Below are positions 42,038 through 50,949 of a stretch of 64,000 nucleotides of DNA, piece by piece. Within the stretch, counting starts at the first letter, position 1. Each line of letters starts with the position of its first letter. The DNA lies in the NCBI RefSeq assembly GCF_000372825.1, contig NZ_KB910516.1, positions 2,140,011 through 2,204,010 on the forward strand, in the 5' to 3' direction. Source of the stretch: Methylobacterium sp. 77. Its GTDB lineage: Bacteria > Pseudomonadota > Alphaproteobacteria > Rhizobiales > Beijerinckiaceae. A model generated the notes under the pieces. The model searched no databases and was not told where the DNA came from. It saw nothing but the letters and a program-made list of their open reading frames with translations. A program made the position numbers and the translations under genes.

Positions 42038-44278
42038 ATGATGCACAAGGTCGACTTCAGCGATCTCCCGCGCGCGCTCCAGCACCTGATGACCCGCGAC
42101 CGGCCGGCCCCGAAGGCCCTGGCCCGCCGCAGCTTCCTCAAGCTCGCCGGCGCCGGCGGCCTGGCGCTGGGCGTCTTTCCCCAAGTCGCCGGGGCCGAGA
42201 CAGCGACGCCCAGGGGCGCCAGCGCCCTCAAGGCGACGCAGCAGCCTTCGGCCTTCGTCCGGATCGCCCGCGACGGCGAGGTCACGGTGACGATCAACCG
42301 GCTGGAGTTCGGGCAGGGCGTCAACACCGCCCTGGCGATGATCCTGGCCGAGGAGCTCGACGCCGACTGGGGCCGGGTGCGGAGCAAGCACGGCACGAAC
42401 GACATGGCCTATGTCGATCCGGCCTTCGGCATGCACCTGACCGGTGGCTCCAACACGATCAAGAACAGCTTCACCCAGTACCGCGAACTCGGGGCACGGA
42501 CACGTGCCATGCTGCTGGCCGCGGCGGCGGCGCGCTGGAAGGTCGATGCCGCCACCCTCACCACGCGCGCCGGCACCGTGGTCGGACCCAAGGGACGCAC
42601 GGTGGGATACGGCGAGCTTGCCGATGCCGCCATGGCGCTGCCGGTCCCCGAGACCGTGGTGCTGAAGGACCCGAAGGATTTCCGCATCATCGGCCGCCCG
42701 ACGCCACGGCTCGATGCCACCGCCAAGAGCAGCGGCCGGCAGGTTTTCGGAATCGACATGGCCCTTCAGGGCCAGCTCACCGCCGTGGTGGCGCGGCCTC
42801 CGGTGTTCGGGGCGAAGGTGGCAACGGTGGATGACCGCGCCGCCCGGGCTGTCCGGGGCGTGAAGGCCGTCCTGCGGGTGCCACTGGACGGGGGCGCCCA
42901 GGGCATCGCCGTGATCGCGGAGGGGTACTGGCAGGCCACCCAGGGGCGTGATGCCCTCAAGGTCGAGTGGGACACCTCGGGCGTCGAGAAGGTCGATAGC
43001 GAACGCCTGCTTGCCCGGTACCGCGAACTCTCCGGCCAGCCCGGCCGGCGCAAGTTCGACGCCGACATGACGCCGCTCGACACGGCCCCCCAGACCCTGG
43101 AGGCCGAGTTCGTCTTCCCCTTCCTCGCCCACGCGGCGATGGAGCCCCTGAACTGCACCGTCCGCCTCGCCGACGACCGGGCGATGATCTGGATGGGCAG
43201 TCAGAGCCCCGGCCTCGACGCGGCCGCCGCCTCCAAGGCCCTCGGCCTGCAGCCGGAGCAGGTCGCCATCAACGTCCAGATGTCGGGCGGCGGCTTCGGG
43301 CGGCGCTTTTCGAGCACGAGCGACACGGCGGTCGAGGCCTGCATGATCGCCAAGGCGGCGCGCGCCGCCGGGCTCGACGTCCCGATCCGGACGGTGTGGA
43401 GCCGCGAGGACGACATGAAGGGCGGCTTCTACCGCCCGATGCACCTGCACCGCGCCCGCATCGGCTTCGACGAGCAGGGCAAGGTGCTGGCCTGGGACCA
43501 CGTCCTCGTCGGGCAGTCGATCCTCGACGGCACCGTGTTCGCCGCCTTCCAGGTCAAGGACGGCATCGACGCCTCGGCGACCGAGGGCATGCGAGAGCCC
43601 TACGCGCTGCCGATGCGCCTGACGGTGCACCATCCCAAGGTCAACGTGCCGGTCCTGTGGTGGCGCAGCGTCGGGTCCACCCACACCGCCTTCGTGATGG
43701 AGACCCTGCTCGACGACATCGCCCGCGCCACGAACCAGGACCCGGTCGCCTACCGCATGCGGTTGTTCGGCGACGAGAACCCTCGCCATCGCGCCGCCCT
43801 ACAACTGTCCGTCGATAAGAGCGGCTACGGCAAGGCGCCATTGGCGGACGGTCGCGCCTGGGGCGTCGCCGTGCATGAATCCTTCGGGTCCGTGGTCGCC
43901 TACGTCGTCGAGGCGTCGGTGAAGGACGGCCAGCCGGTCCTGCACAAGGTCACGGCCGGGGTTCACTGCAACCTGGCGGTCAACCCGCGCACCATCGAGG
44001 CCCAGGTCCAGGGCGCGGCGGTGATGGGGCTGTCGATGTGCCTGGAGGGGTCGGCCATCACGCTCAAGGACGGCATCGTCGAGCAGGCCAACTTCGACGC
44101 CTACAAGGTCGCCCGCGTGACGGACGTCCCGGAGTTCGCCGTCCACATCGTCCCAAGCGCGGAGCCGCCCACCGGCATGGGCGAACCCGGCCTGCCGCCC
44201 CTGGCGCCGGCCTTCGCCAACGCGATTGCGAAACTGACCGGCAAACCGATGCGGCAGCTGCCCTTCGCCGTGGCGTAA
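42038..44278 (+). CDS. Molybdopterin-binding subunit of a molybdenum hydroxylase (IorB-like)
   Basis: A 746-residue large subunit of the xanthine dehydrogenase family. It has a twin-arginine signal (ALARRSFLKLAGAGGLALG, residues about 28-46), so the enzyme is exported folded, with its small subunit carried along. Cofactor motifs include MSGGGFGRRFSS near residue 415 and VLWWRSVGSTHTAF near 540, and the C-terminal GMGEPGLPPLAPAFANA carries the conserved catalytic Glu. Substrate could be an aldehyde or N-heterocycle. GAGGGA seven bases upstream supports ATG 42038. No cytochrome c subunit or XdhC-type maturation gene lies nearby, so those functions must come from elsewhere. Confidence 0.93.
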   Translation: MMHKVDFSDLPRALQHLMTRDRPAPKALARRSFLKLAGAGGLALGVFPQVAGAETATPRGASALKATQQPSAFVRIARDGEVTVTINRLEFGQGVNTALAMILAEELDADWGRVRSKHGTNDMAYVDPAFGMHLTGGSNTIKNSFTQYRELGARTRAMLLAAAAARWKVDAATLTTRAGTVVGPKGRTVGYGELADAAMALPVPETVVLKDPKDFRIIGRPTPRLDATAKSSGRQVFGIDMALQGQLTAVVARPPVFGAKVATVDDRAARAVRGVKAVLRVPLDGGAQGIAVIAEGYWQATQGRDALKVEWDTSGVEKVDSERLLARYRELSGQPGRRKFDADMTPLDTAPQTLEAEFVFPFLAHAAMEPLNCTVRLADDRAMIWMGSQSPGLDAAAASKALGLQPEQVAINVQMSGGGFGRRFSSTSDTAVEACMIAKAARAAGLDVPIRTVWSREDDMKGGFYRPMHLHRARIGFDEQGKVLAWDHVLVGQSILDGTVFAAFQVKDGIDASATEGMREPYALPMRLTVHHPKVNVPVLWWRSVGSTHTAFVMETLLDDIARATNQDPVAYRMRLFGDENPRHRAALQLSVDKSGYGKAPLADGRAWGVAVHESFGSVVAYVVEASVKDGQPVLHKVTAGVHCNLAVNPRTIEAQVQGAAVMGLSMCLEGSAITLKDGIVEQANFDAYKVARVTDVPEFAVHIVPSAEPPTGMGEPGLPPLAPAFANAIAKLTGKPMRQLPFAVA

Positions 44279-44451
44279 ATCGGCGCCCCGGGTTCTGCGA
44301 GAGATGCTCAAGGGGCTGAGCTCCAGCAGCTTGACCTTGTTCGGGTCCGCGAATGATGGAAATTTGACTCCTGGCACCCGCGCAGAACGGCAGCTTAGGG
44401 TGGATCTTTGCCGGTCTGCTTCGGAGCGTACCAGTCCGGAGAGCGGACGTC

Positions 44452-45783
44452 TCAGCCCAGGGGAAAGAAGCGGTTCGACGGCCTGGGAAGGCCGAGATGG
44501 TCACGGAGGGTCGCACCCTCGTACTCGGTGCGGAAAAGGCCGCGCCGCTGAAGCTCCGGCACCAACCCGTCCACCACATCGTCGAGCCCCTCGGGCACGG
44601 TGTGGAACATCAGGTTGAAGCCATCGCAGGCGCGGGTCTCCAGCCATTCCTGCATCCGGTCGGCGACCTGGGCCGATGTGCCTACGATGTGCAGGCCGCC
44701 GTAGCCGCCGACCTTGCGGGCGAGTTCCCGGACGGTCGCGCCGGTGCGTCGGGCATACGCGACGATCTGCGCCTGGTTGCTCTTGCTCGCATTCGTCTCG
44801 GGTAGGTCCGGCAGCGGCGCGTCGAGGTCGAAGCCCGAGGCATCGACGCCGAGGCGCACCGAAAGGTTGGCGAGCCCGCTGTCGGGATGGACGAGGTCGT
44901 CGAGGCGTTCCTTCTTGGCCTTCGCGTCCGCTTCGGTCGCGCCAAGGACGACCACGCAAGCCGGCAGGATCTTGAGGTGGTCGGGGTCGCGCCCAACCGC
45001 CGGCATGCGGCCCTTCACGTCGGTGTAGAAGGCCTGGGCCGCCTCCAGGGTAGAGGCCGAGCCGAAGACCATTTCGGCGGTCTCGGCTGCGATTTGGCGC
45101 CCCGCCTCGGACGCGCCCGCCTGCACGATAACCGGCCAGCCCTGGACCGGACGGGCGACGTTCAGCGGCCCCTTCACCTTCAGGTTCTCGCCGTGGTGGT
45201 CGAGGACATGCATCTTCGCGGGGTCGAAGAATACCCCGCTTTTCTGGTCCATCGGGAAGGCGTCGTCGGCAAAGCTATCCCACAGGCCGGTGACCACGTC
45301 GAAGAACTCGCGGGCGCGGGTATAGCGGGTGGCGTGGCCGAGATGTTCGTCGCGGCCGAAGTTCAGCGCCTCGTCGGGGTTGTGCGACGTGACGAGGTTC
45401 CAGCCTGCGCGACCCTTCGAGATGTGGTCGAGCGAGGCGAACTTGCGGGCCACATGATAGGGCTCGTTGTAGGTGGTTGAGGCAGTGGCGATCAGGCCGA
45501 TGCGCTCGGTAAGCACAGCGAGCGCCGGGAGCAAGGTCAGCGGATCGAACGAGGTCACGGTGGCCGAGCGGCGCAAAGCCGCCATTGGCATGTTCATCAC
45601 CGCGAGATGGTCGGCCATGAAGAAGGCGTCGAACTTCGCCGCCTCCAACCGGCGGGCAAAGTGCGCCAGGTGCTCGAAGTTGAAGTTGGCGTCTGGATAG
45701 GCCCCGGGATAGCGCCACCATGCGGTGTGGATGCCCACGGGGCGCATGAAGGCGCCGAGGTGAAGCCGGCGTTCCTGGGCCAT
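44452..45783 (-). CDS. Flavin-dependent monooxygenase, bacterial luciferase-like (NtaA/DszA type)
   Basis: A 443-residue reduced-flavin-dependent monooxygenase of the luciferase-like superfamily. The N-terminus RLHLGAFMRPVGIHTAWWRY is characteristic of the NtaA/SnaA/DszA/SoxA group, with FDAFFMADHLAVMN near 50 and GRAGWNLVTSHNPDEALNFG near 130. Substrates in this group include nitrilotriacetate and sulfur heterocycles, and the exact one cannot be read here. It needs a partner flavin reductase, which is not evident adjacent. ATG 45783 (MAQERRLHL) is chosen; the longer frame has no similarity. It is downstream of the SDR gene on the same strand with an 89-base gap. Confidence 0.9.
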   Translation of the reverse strand: MAQERRLHLGAFMRPVGIHTAWWRYPGAYPDANFNFEHLAHFARRLEAAKFDAFFMADHLAVMNMPMAALRRSATVTSFDPLTLLPALAVLTERIGLIATASTTYNEPYHVARKFASLDHISKGRAGWNLVTSHNPDEALNFGRDEHLGHATRYTRAREFFDVVTGLWDSFADDAFPMDQKSGVFFDPAKMHVLDHHGENLKVKGPLNVARPVQGWPVIVQAGASEAGRQIAAETAEMVFGSASTLEAAQAFYTDVKGRMPAVGRDPDHLKILPACVVVLGATEADAKAKKERLDDLVHPDSGLANLSVRLGVDASGFDLDAPLPDLPETNASKSNQAQIVAYARRTGATVRELARKVGGYGGLHIVGTSAQVADRMQEWLETRACDGFNLMFHTVPEGLDDVVDGLVPELQRRGLFRTEYEGATLRDHLGLPRPSNRFFPLG

Positions 45784-45872
45784 GCGGGCGCTCCATAGGG
45801 TTCGGGAGAACGCGCCTGAGCGCGGAACGACGCCACCGACCGGCATGGGAGCCGGCCGGTGACGGATCGGGA

Positions 45873-46541
45873 TCAGCCCTTGGGCGTGTATACGGCTTCC
45901 ATCTCCCACGAGCCCTTCGGCTGCGTGTGGAACTGCCAGAACTGCTCGCCTACCGCCTTCGCATCCTCGGAGCCGGCGTTCACGAAGCCCGCCACCGTGA
46001 CAGTCGCGACGTGGATGCCCTTCTCCTGGAAGGTCTCGAAAATGCCCTGAGCCAGGGCGCGGATGCCAGCCTTGCCGATGCTGAGCGACAGGTAGTCCGG
46101 GTGTGGCTGGAGGCCGAAGCCGCCGCCGGTGAATAGGATGGTACCGGTACCGCGCTCGGCCATCTTCGGTGCAACCGCCTGGGCAGCCGCCATGGCGCCG
46201 CCGATGTTCACGGCGAGATCGGCGTTGAAGGTGTCGCGCGGCTGGTCGGCAAGGGTCGCCTGGCGCATGCCGGCGGCGTTGTAGTGCAGGACGTCGACGC
46301 TGCCGAACTCGCGCTCAACGGTTTCGACGAGATTAGCCACGCTCGCGGGATCGCTCGCGTCCACCGTGCGCACCTCGGCCGTGTGGCCCTTCGCCTTGAG
46401 CTGCTGTGCGAGTTCCTGCGTCTTGCCCTCGTTGCGGGCGCTCAGGATCACCTGAAAGCCCTCACGAGCGAAGCGCTCCGCGGTCTCAAGGCCCATACCC
46501 GGGCCGGCGCCGATGCTGAGAAAGGTCTTCGTCACTGTCAT
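45873..46541 (-). CDS. SDR-fold protein lacking the usual catalytic tyrosine
   Basis: A 222-residue Rossmann-fold protein of the SDR class. The nucleotide motif is SIGAGPGMG near residue 8. The typical YxxxK is replaced by SLSIGKAG: the Lys is present, but the residue four before it is Leu and a Tyr sits further upstream (DYLSLSIGK). It may therefore have lost oxidoreductase activity or use a shifted Tyr. ATG 46541 has AGGAG immediately adjacent, which is too close; a GTG two codons in (46535) would have proper spacing and may be the true start. It is divergent from LysR copy 3. Confidence 0.85.
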   Translation of the reverse strand: MTVTKTFLSIGAGPGMGLETAERFAREGFQVILSARNEGKTQELAQQLKAKGHTAEVRTVDASDPASVANLVETVEREFGSVDVLHYNAAGMRQATLADQPRDTFNADLAVNIGGAMAAAQAVAPKMAERGTGTILFTGGGFGLQPHPDYLSLSIGKAGIRALAQGIFETFQEKGIHVATVTVAGFVNAGSEDAKAVGEQFWQFHTQPKGSWEMEAVYTPKG

Positions 46542-46585
46542 CTCCTCGCGTTTTCGATGAACACGATGTACGTCTTGCACTGGCT

Positions 46586-46597
46586 CGGATTAATCCG
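46586..46597. promoter_or_regulatory. Palindrome between SDR and LysR copy 3
   Basis: CGGATTAATCCG, a perfect 12-base palindrome in the 84-base gap between the divergent SDR-like and LysR genes, 29 bases before the regulator start. It fits a LysR-type operator controlling both directions. Sequence alone supports the site; binding is inferred. Confidence 0.5.
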
Positions 46598-46625
46598 GGT
46601 CAGCAGCATTACACTCGTGCAGATC

Positions 46626-47549
46626 ATGCAGGAATTATCGGATCAGGCCAGCGTCGAAGATCTCACCGCCTTCGTCGCGGTGGCAGAGGCTGGGAGCTTC
46701 ACCGAGGCCGCGAAGGTGCTCGAACGCGACGCCTCCGTGCTTTCGCGCCGCGTGAGCCAGTTGGAGCAGCGCCTCGGAGTCCGCCTGCTCTCCCGGACCA
46801 CACGCCGCGTGTCTTTGACGGAAGTCGGGGCAACGTACTGCCGGCGCGTTCAGGCGCTTCTGGAGGAACTAGCGAGCGCTAACCGAGAAGCCAGCGACCA
46901 CGCCGCAAGCCCGCAGGGTCTCGTACGAGCCTCATTGCCCCTGACCTTCGGACGCCAGTGGGTCTCTCCGATCCTACCTGGCTTTCTCGCTCGCCACCCG
47001 CAGATCCGCCTCGACCTACGCTTCACCGACCGCTTCGTCGACCTTGTGGCGGAGGGCGTCGACGTCTCCATCCGAGTGGCGGCGGGCAAGCCCCGCGACA
47101 GTTCGCTGACGACCCGCAGGATAGCAACCTACCGGAACCTGCTCGTAGCTTCCCCGGCCTACCTTGCCGCTCGTGGCACGCCGAACGGTCCGGCCGATCT
47201 AACAAACCATGACTGCTTGGGCTTCACGGGCTTCGCGGCTTGGCCGGACTGGCCTCTGACGAAGGAGGGCAAGCGCCATACGGTGCGCCCGGCCTGCACC
47301 CTCGTCGCCGATCATTCCGAAGTGCTGCTTGCCGCCGCCATCGCGGACGCGGGCATCACCTTCACGGCTGATTGGCTGGCGGGACCGGCCCTGCGCGCTG
47401 GCGAGCTGGTCGAGGTCCTACCGGGCTGGGGCGGGCGCGAGGATGGCGGCGTCTACGCGGTCATGCCCCCAGGGCGCTTGGTGCCGGCGAAGACACGCCT
47501 GTTCGTCGATGAGGTCGCGGCGGCGATCAAGGCAGGCTGGATACGGTAG
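46626..47549 (+). CDS. LysR-family transcriptional regulator (copy 3)
   Basis: A 307-residue LysR-type regulator. The helix-turn-helix occupies residues about 12-68 (FTEAAKVLERDASVLSRRVS, then LSRTTRRVSLTEVG), and the effector domain includes LPLTFGRQWVSPILPGFLAR. It belongs to a different LysR branch from the pair at 36074 and 40471 (the CrgA/DmlR-like type by its QGLVRASLP linker). It is divergent from the SDR-like gene and flavin monooxygenase, its probable targets. ATG 46626 is chosen; the long frame upstream to 46284 runs antisense through the SDR gene. Confidence 0.92.
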   Translation: MQELSDQASVEDLTAFVAVAEAGSFTEAAKVLERDASVLSRRVSQLEQRLGVRLLSRTTRRVSLTEVGATYCRRVQALLEELASANREASDHAASPQGLVRASLPLTFGRQWVSPILPGFLARHPQIRLDLRFTDRFVDLVAEGVDVSIRVAAGKPRDSSLTTRRIATYRNLLVASPAYLAARGTPNGPADLTNHDCLGFTGFAAWPDWPLTKEGKRHTVRPACTLVADHSEVLLAAAIADAGITFTADWLAGPALRAGELVEVLPGWGGREDGGVYAVMPPGRLVPAKTRLFVDEVAAAIKAGWIR

Positions 47550-47691
47550 GTTGCCGCGATCCGCGACGCCCCGGGCGTTCGCTTTGGAGGATCGCTCCGA
47601 AAGGCTTCTACGACCATGTCGGGTCGGATGCGGCCGCTCCCACAGTCAAGCTGTTTGAGTGCCGACCTTATGAGCGTCCCGGCCTGGGTCG

Positions 47692-48615
47692 TCAGCGACC
47701 CAGAAGCTTGCCGGTGTGCAGCAGGTGCCGGACATCCTCGGCGACTTGGTTCCGGGCACCGAGCCTTTCGATGAGCTGAGCAGGACGGCTACCCCGCAGG
47801 CCGGCGAGCGTGAGCTGCTTGTCGCGGACATACGTATAGACACCGCTGACCGCGAACGGGGAGGCGAAGGCTATGTCCGCCTTCAGGCCTTCGGCGGCCT
47901 GGATGAAGGCATCGGAGGCGTAAAAGGTGCTCCGGTCCAGGGGCGAGGCGAATGCGATGTCGAGGATCGCGACGAGGCGCCGTTCGGCAGGGACCTCGTG
48001 CCCCACGTTGGGCGCCGGGGGAGCCGGGTGGGCGTTGTCGTAGGCATCCGGCAGGTGAAGGCGGAGCCGAAGCACCGCCTCCTCGGCGGCGAGCGCCTGG
48101 GCGAGACGGCCGACGCGGTCGCCGAACGCCGCCGCATCGTCGTGGACGGCGCCGAGGTGGAGGTGGATGCGGTCGAGCCCATCGTCGGCGTTCGGGGAGG
48201 GTTCGGCGACCCGGTCTACCAACGTGGTCGACCCGTTCGGCAGCGCGTAGGCGACGGTGGCGGCGAACATGTTCTGCTCGTCCGCGAACAGGATCGGGCA
48301 TGCCTCGTTAAATGCGGCCTGGTCTTTGGCTGAGTGGAAGCCGATCTCGACGCCGCCGTCCAAGTCGTAGTCCGGGAACGGCCTGATACCCTCCATCGCG
48401 GGCCAGAGACGGGCGTCCTGCTCGCGCGAGAGGTGTGTCTGTACGTACCAGCCAAGCCCGGGGATCCGCGAGCACAAGGGGCCGTGAACGTCCCGCCAGT
48501 AGGTCGCGAAAAGCTCGTGCGGGACCTTCGGGTGGCGAAGGACCGTCGTGTACGAGTTGATGGCGATGGCGGCGTCGCGGTCGGAATAGTCGACGGATGT
48601 CGTGATCTTGGGCAA
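47692..48615 (-). CDS. EthD-domain protein
   Basis: A 307-residue protein with an EthD/dimeric alpha-beta barrel N-terminal half (HELFATYWRDVHGPLCSRIP near residues 33-52, the typical EthD stretch) and a second, degenerate half near 180-290. EthD-like proteins support cytochrome P450 or other degradation pathways, with unclear chemistry. The best start is TTG at 48615 (LPKITTSVDYSD), which has AAGGA seven bases upstream. A longer frame with ATG at 48720 exists, but its extra residues are Arg/Pro-rich and unlike the family. It lies downstream of the aldo/keto reductase on the same strand, so IS insertion upstream may reduce its expression. Confidence 0.78.
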   Translation of the reverse strand: MPKITTSVDYSDRDAAIAINSYTTVLRHPKVPHELFATYWRDVHGPLCSRIPGLGWYVQTHLSREQDARLWPAMEGIRPFPDYDLDGGVEIGFHSAKDQAAFNEACPILFADEQNMFAATVAYALPNGSTTLVDRVAEPSPNADDGLDRIHLHLGAVHDDAAAFGDRVGRLAQALAAEEAVLRLRLHLPDAYDNAHPAPPAPNVGHEVPAERRLVAILDIAFASPLDRSTFYASDAFIQAAEGLKADIAFASPFAVSGVYTYVRDKQLTLAGLRGSRPAQLIERLGARNQVAEDVRHLLHTGKLLGR

Positions 48616-48766
48616 GGTGGTGTCCTTGGGTGAGCGGCAGCGCGCGGGACGAGGCGTCGTGCGATCCCAGGGGGATGACGCGCGAGACGTGTCACCGGGC
48701 GCACGAACCAAGCAAAGCATCGTACCGGAGTCGTACAAGGCGGCTCCGGTCCGTCGCATCGACCGC

Positions 48767-49765
48767 TCAGAGCTCGCGAAGGGCCTGCTCGCTTGAGTCG
48801 ATATAGCGTTCCCGCTGGAGGGCTCCGAAGCGGCCGTAGGGGTAATCCTCCGGCCTGGGGGCGCTCACCTGCGACAGCGTCTCGGTCACGTCGGCATCCA
48901 GGACGAGGTTCGCCGCCACGAGGTTGTCGCGCAACTGCTCCATCGTACGTGCGCCGATGATCGGGGCGGTCACGGATGCCTGGGCCATCACCCAGGCGAG
49001 AGCGACCTGGCTCGGCGTCGCCCCGATCCGCTCGGCGGCCTGCCTCACGGCGTCGAGCGTCGCCCACTTGGCGTCGTTGTCGTGCAATTGCTTGGCTTGG
49101 TGCTGGACCATGGGATTGTCCGCGGCCAGGCGGCCATCCGAGGACGCGCCGCCCCGCACGTACTTCCCGCTGAGGAAGCCGGCGGCCAGCGGCGACCACG
49201 GCAGCAGGCCGACGGCGTTGTGCAGGGCCGCGGGGATCACCTCGTACTCGATCTCACGGTAAATCAGGCTGTACTGCTGCTGCAGGGTGACCGGTACGGG
49301 GGCCCCCATCCCCTTGGCGGTCGAGAGGAAGAGCTGCATCTGCCAGCCGGTGAAGTTGGACAGGCCAACGTGGTGGATCTTGCCCGCGCGGGTCGCGGCG
49401 TCGAGGAAGGCGATGGTCTCCTCGACCGGGGTCAGGGGGTCCCAGCCGTGAAGCTGGTAGAGGTCGATGGTCTCCACCTTCAGCCGGCGGAGCGACGTCT
49501 CCAGCGAGCGATGGAGATGGCGGCGGGAGGTCCCGACGTCGTTGACGTCCGGCCCCGTCCCGAACCGGCCCTTGGTCAGTGTCACGGCTCGATCCGTGAC
49601 GTCGCTCGGACGGCTTGCACGCCAACGGCCAAGGAGCTCTTCCGACGCACCCTTGCCGTACACGTCGGCCGTGTCGATGCCGTTCCCACCGGCCTCGAAG
49701 AATGCGTCGAGGATCGCGAAGGATTCTGTCTCGTCCGTCTCGGTGCCCAACCCCATGGTCCCTAG
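48767..49765 (-). pseudogene. Aldo/keto reductase, larger 3' fragment, split by IS
   Basis: The C-terminal 330-odd residues of an aldo/keto reductase (GGNGIDTADVYGKGASEELL, LHGWDPLTP, LPWSPLAAGFLSGKY, LAWVMAQASVTAPIIGARTM). The N-terminal barrel start is missing. It lies across the inserted element at 50624-50678 (MKYRKLGNSGLSVSNLIL). Joining the two parts after removing the element and one CTAG copy restores a single frame of 350 codons including the stop (VSNLIL then GTMGLGTE). An ATG at 49756 could still start a truncated product lacking the first barrel strand, probably inactive. Confidence 0.9.
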
Positions 49766-50623
49766 AGGCTGTTATGAACTGAAAGGGTGTGGTTTGCGTT
49801 TTTGGGCATGAGCGAAGGTCGTGCCGGCTATCCCTCTGACGTGTCCGATGAGGAATGGGCGCTGGTTGCGCCGTATCTGGCGTTGTTGCGGGAGAGTTCA
49901 GGTCAGCGCGACCACGAGTTGCGGGAGGTGTTCAACGGCTTGCGGTTCATCGTGAAGACGGGGGCGCCGTGGCGGTTCATGCCGCACGACCTGCCGCCGT
50001 GGGCGGCGGTGTACCAGCAGACGCAGCGCTGGCTGGCTGCGGAGTGCTTCACCGATGTGGCCGGGGACCTGCGGGCGGTTCTACGGATAGCGGGGGACCG
50101 GGAGCCGGAGCCGTCGGCGGTGATCCTGGACAGCCGAACGCTGCGGTCCTCGCCCGAGAGCGGCGAGCGGGCGGGCTACGACGGGGCCAAGCGCAAGCGG
50201 GGTTCGAAGGTGCATCTGGCGGTAGACACGCCCGGCCACGTGGTGGCGCTGCATGTCACCCCGGCCGATGCCGACGATCGCGGCGAGGTCGATCGCCTGA
50301 CCGGCGCGGTGCAAACGGAGACGGGCGGAAGCGTCGAGACGGGCTTCGTCGATCAGGGCTACACCGGCGCGCGGGCGGCGGACGCGGCCCAGGAACACGG
50401 TATCGCCCTGGAGGTGGTCAAGGCGCCCGAGGCCAAACGCGGGTTTGTCCTGCTGCCGCGTCGCTGGGTGGTGGAGCGGTCCTTCGCCTGGGCGACGCGC
50501 TGTCGGCGCCTGGTCAAGGATTACGAACGTTATGCCAGCACGCTGGCAGGACTTCATATGGTCGCCTTCGTCTGTCTCATGCTGAAACAGGCAGAACGAC
50601 TGATGACAGGTTCATAACACGCG
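49766..50623 (+). mobile_element. IS5-superfamily insertion sequence (IS427-like)
   Basis: An 858-bp element with imperfect terminal inverted repeats sharing TGTTATGAAC (left end AGGCTGTTATGAAC, right end reading CGCGTGTTATGAAC on the other strand). It carries one transposase gene and is inserted into an aldo/keto reductase with duplication of CTAG. The intact open frame and preserved ends suggest a recent, possibly still active copy. The group assignment to IS427 is by memory of the transposase type. Confidence 0.88.
49808..50617 (+). CDS. IS5-family DDE transposase
   Basis: A 269-residue single-frame transposase. The N-terminal DUF4096-type domain (YPSDVSDEEWALVAPYL, FIVKTGAPWRFMPHDLPPW) is followed by the DDE domain: first Asp in VILDSRTL, second in FVDQGYTG and Glu in WVVERSFAW. 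ATG 49808 is chosen; a frame to 49787 exists but includes part of the terminal repeat region. No frameshift is needed, unlike many IS5 relatives. It catalyses movement of the flanking element. Confidence 0.95.
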   Translation: MSEGRAGYPSDVSDEEWALVAPYLALLRESSGQRDHELREVFNGLRFIVKTGAPWRFMPHDLPPWAAVYQQTQRWLAAECFTDVAGDLRAVLRIAGDREPEPSAVILDSRTLRSSPESGERAGYDGAKRKRGSKVHLAVDTPGHVVALHVTPADADDRGEVDRLTGAVQTETGGSVETGFVDQGYTGARAADAAQEHGIALEVVKAPEAKRGFVLLPRRWVVERSFAWATRCRRLVKDYERYASTLAGLHMVAFVCLMLKQAERLMTGS

Positions 50624-50678
50624 CTAGGATCAGGTTCGAGACGGACAGGCCGGAATTTCCAAGCTTGCGGTACTTCAT
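50624..50678 (-). pseudogene. Aldo/keto reductase, 5' fragment
   Basis: The first 18 codons of the split aldo/keto reductase (MKYRKLGNSGLSVSNLIL, ATG at 50678). It is continuous with the larger fragment beyond the IS element. The original promoter would lie at 50679 and beyond. Confidence 0.88.
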
Positions 50679-50795
50679 AGCGTCTTCGCTCCGGCGATGG
50701 CGCAGGCCCGTTAGGGGCGAATGGACTGCGCGCGATTGCGACCGCAACCGGGGTCGGCACGGTCCATCACATGTCGGGCGGAAGCACGGGCGGAA

Positions 50796-50949
50796 TTAGA
50801 GGACTAAATCCTCTAAGGCTTATAACAATCCGGCATAGAACCGGCCTAAACCGCTCCCGATGCGCCGGTTGGCGGCTTAGAGACGGCAGCAGTAAAGGTG
50901 GTACGGCCCACCTCATCTCAAAGGCCGCCCAGCAAAGGACGGCCTTTTT
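50796..50949 (+). ncRNA. Candidate small RNA with terminator-like end
   Basis: Three inverted repeats follow each other: TTAGAGGA/TCCTCTAA (50796-50816), AACCGG/CCGGTT (50839-50870), and AAAGGCCG/CGGCCTTT (50920-50947) closing with five Ts, the usual shape of a Rho-independent terminator. No open frame explains them. I recognise no RNA family, so this is a structural guess only. Confidence 0.3.
50920..50949 (+). terminator. Rho-independent terminator-like hairpin
   Basis: Eight-base stem AAAGGCCG (50920-50927) with CGGCCTTT (50940-50947) and a T5 run, pointing to termination of a plus-strand transcript. The nearest annotated plus-strand gene is the transposase 300 bases upstream, so an unannotated small transcript is possible. 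Confidence 0.6.

Larger units (their letters stand above)
49762..50627. repeat. 4-bp target duplication flanking the IS element
   Basis: CTAG at 49762-49765 and CTAG at 50624-50627 border the element on both sides. Removing the element and one CTAG exactly restores the interrupted aldo/keto reductase frame, so these are the duplicated target site. Confidence 0.85.

Noticed and set aside
41894..43789. A 631-residue minus-strand frame opposite the molybdenum hydroxylase
   Set aside because: Shadow of the large subunit; its composition is Arg/Gly/His-rich and no motif is seen.
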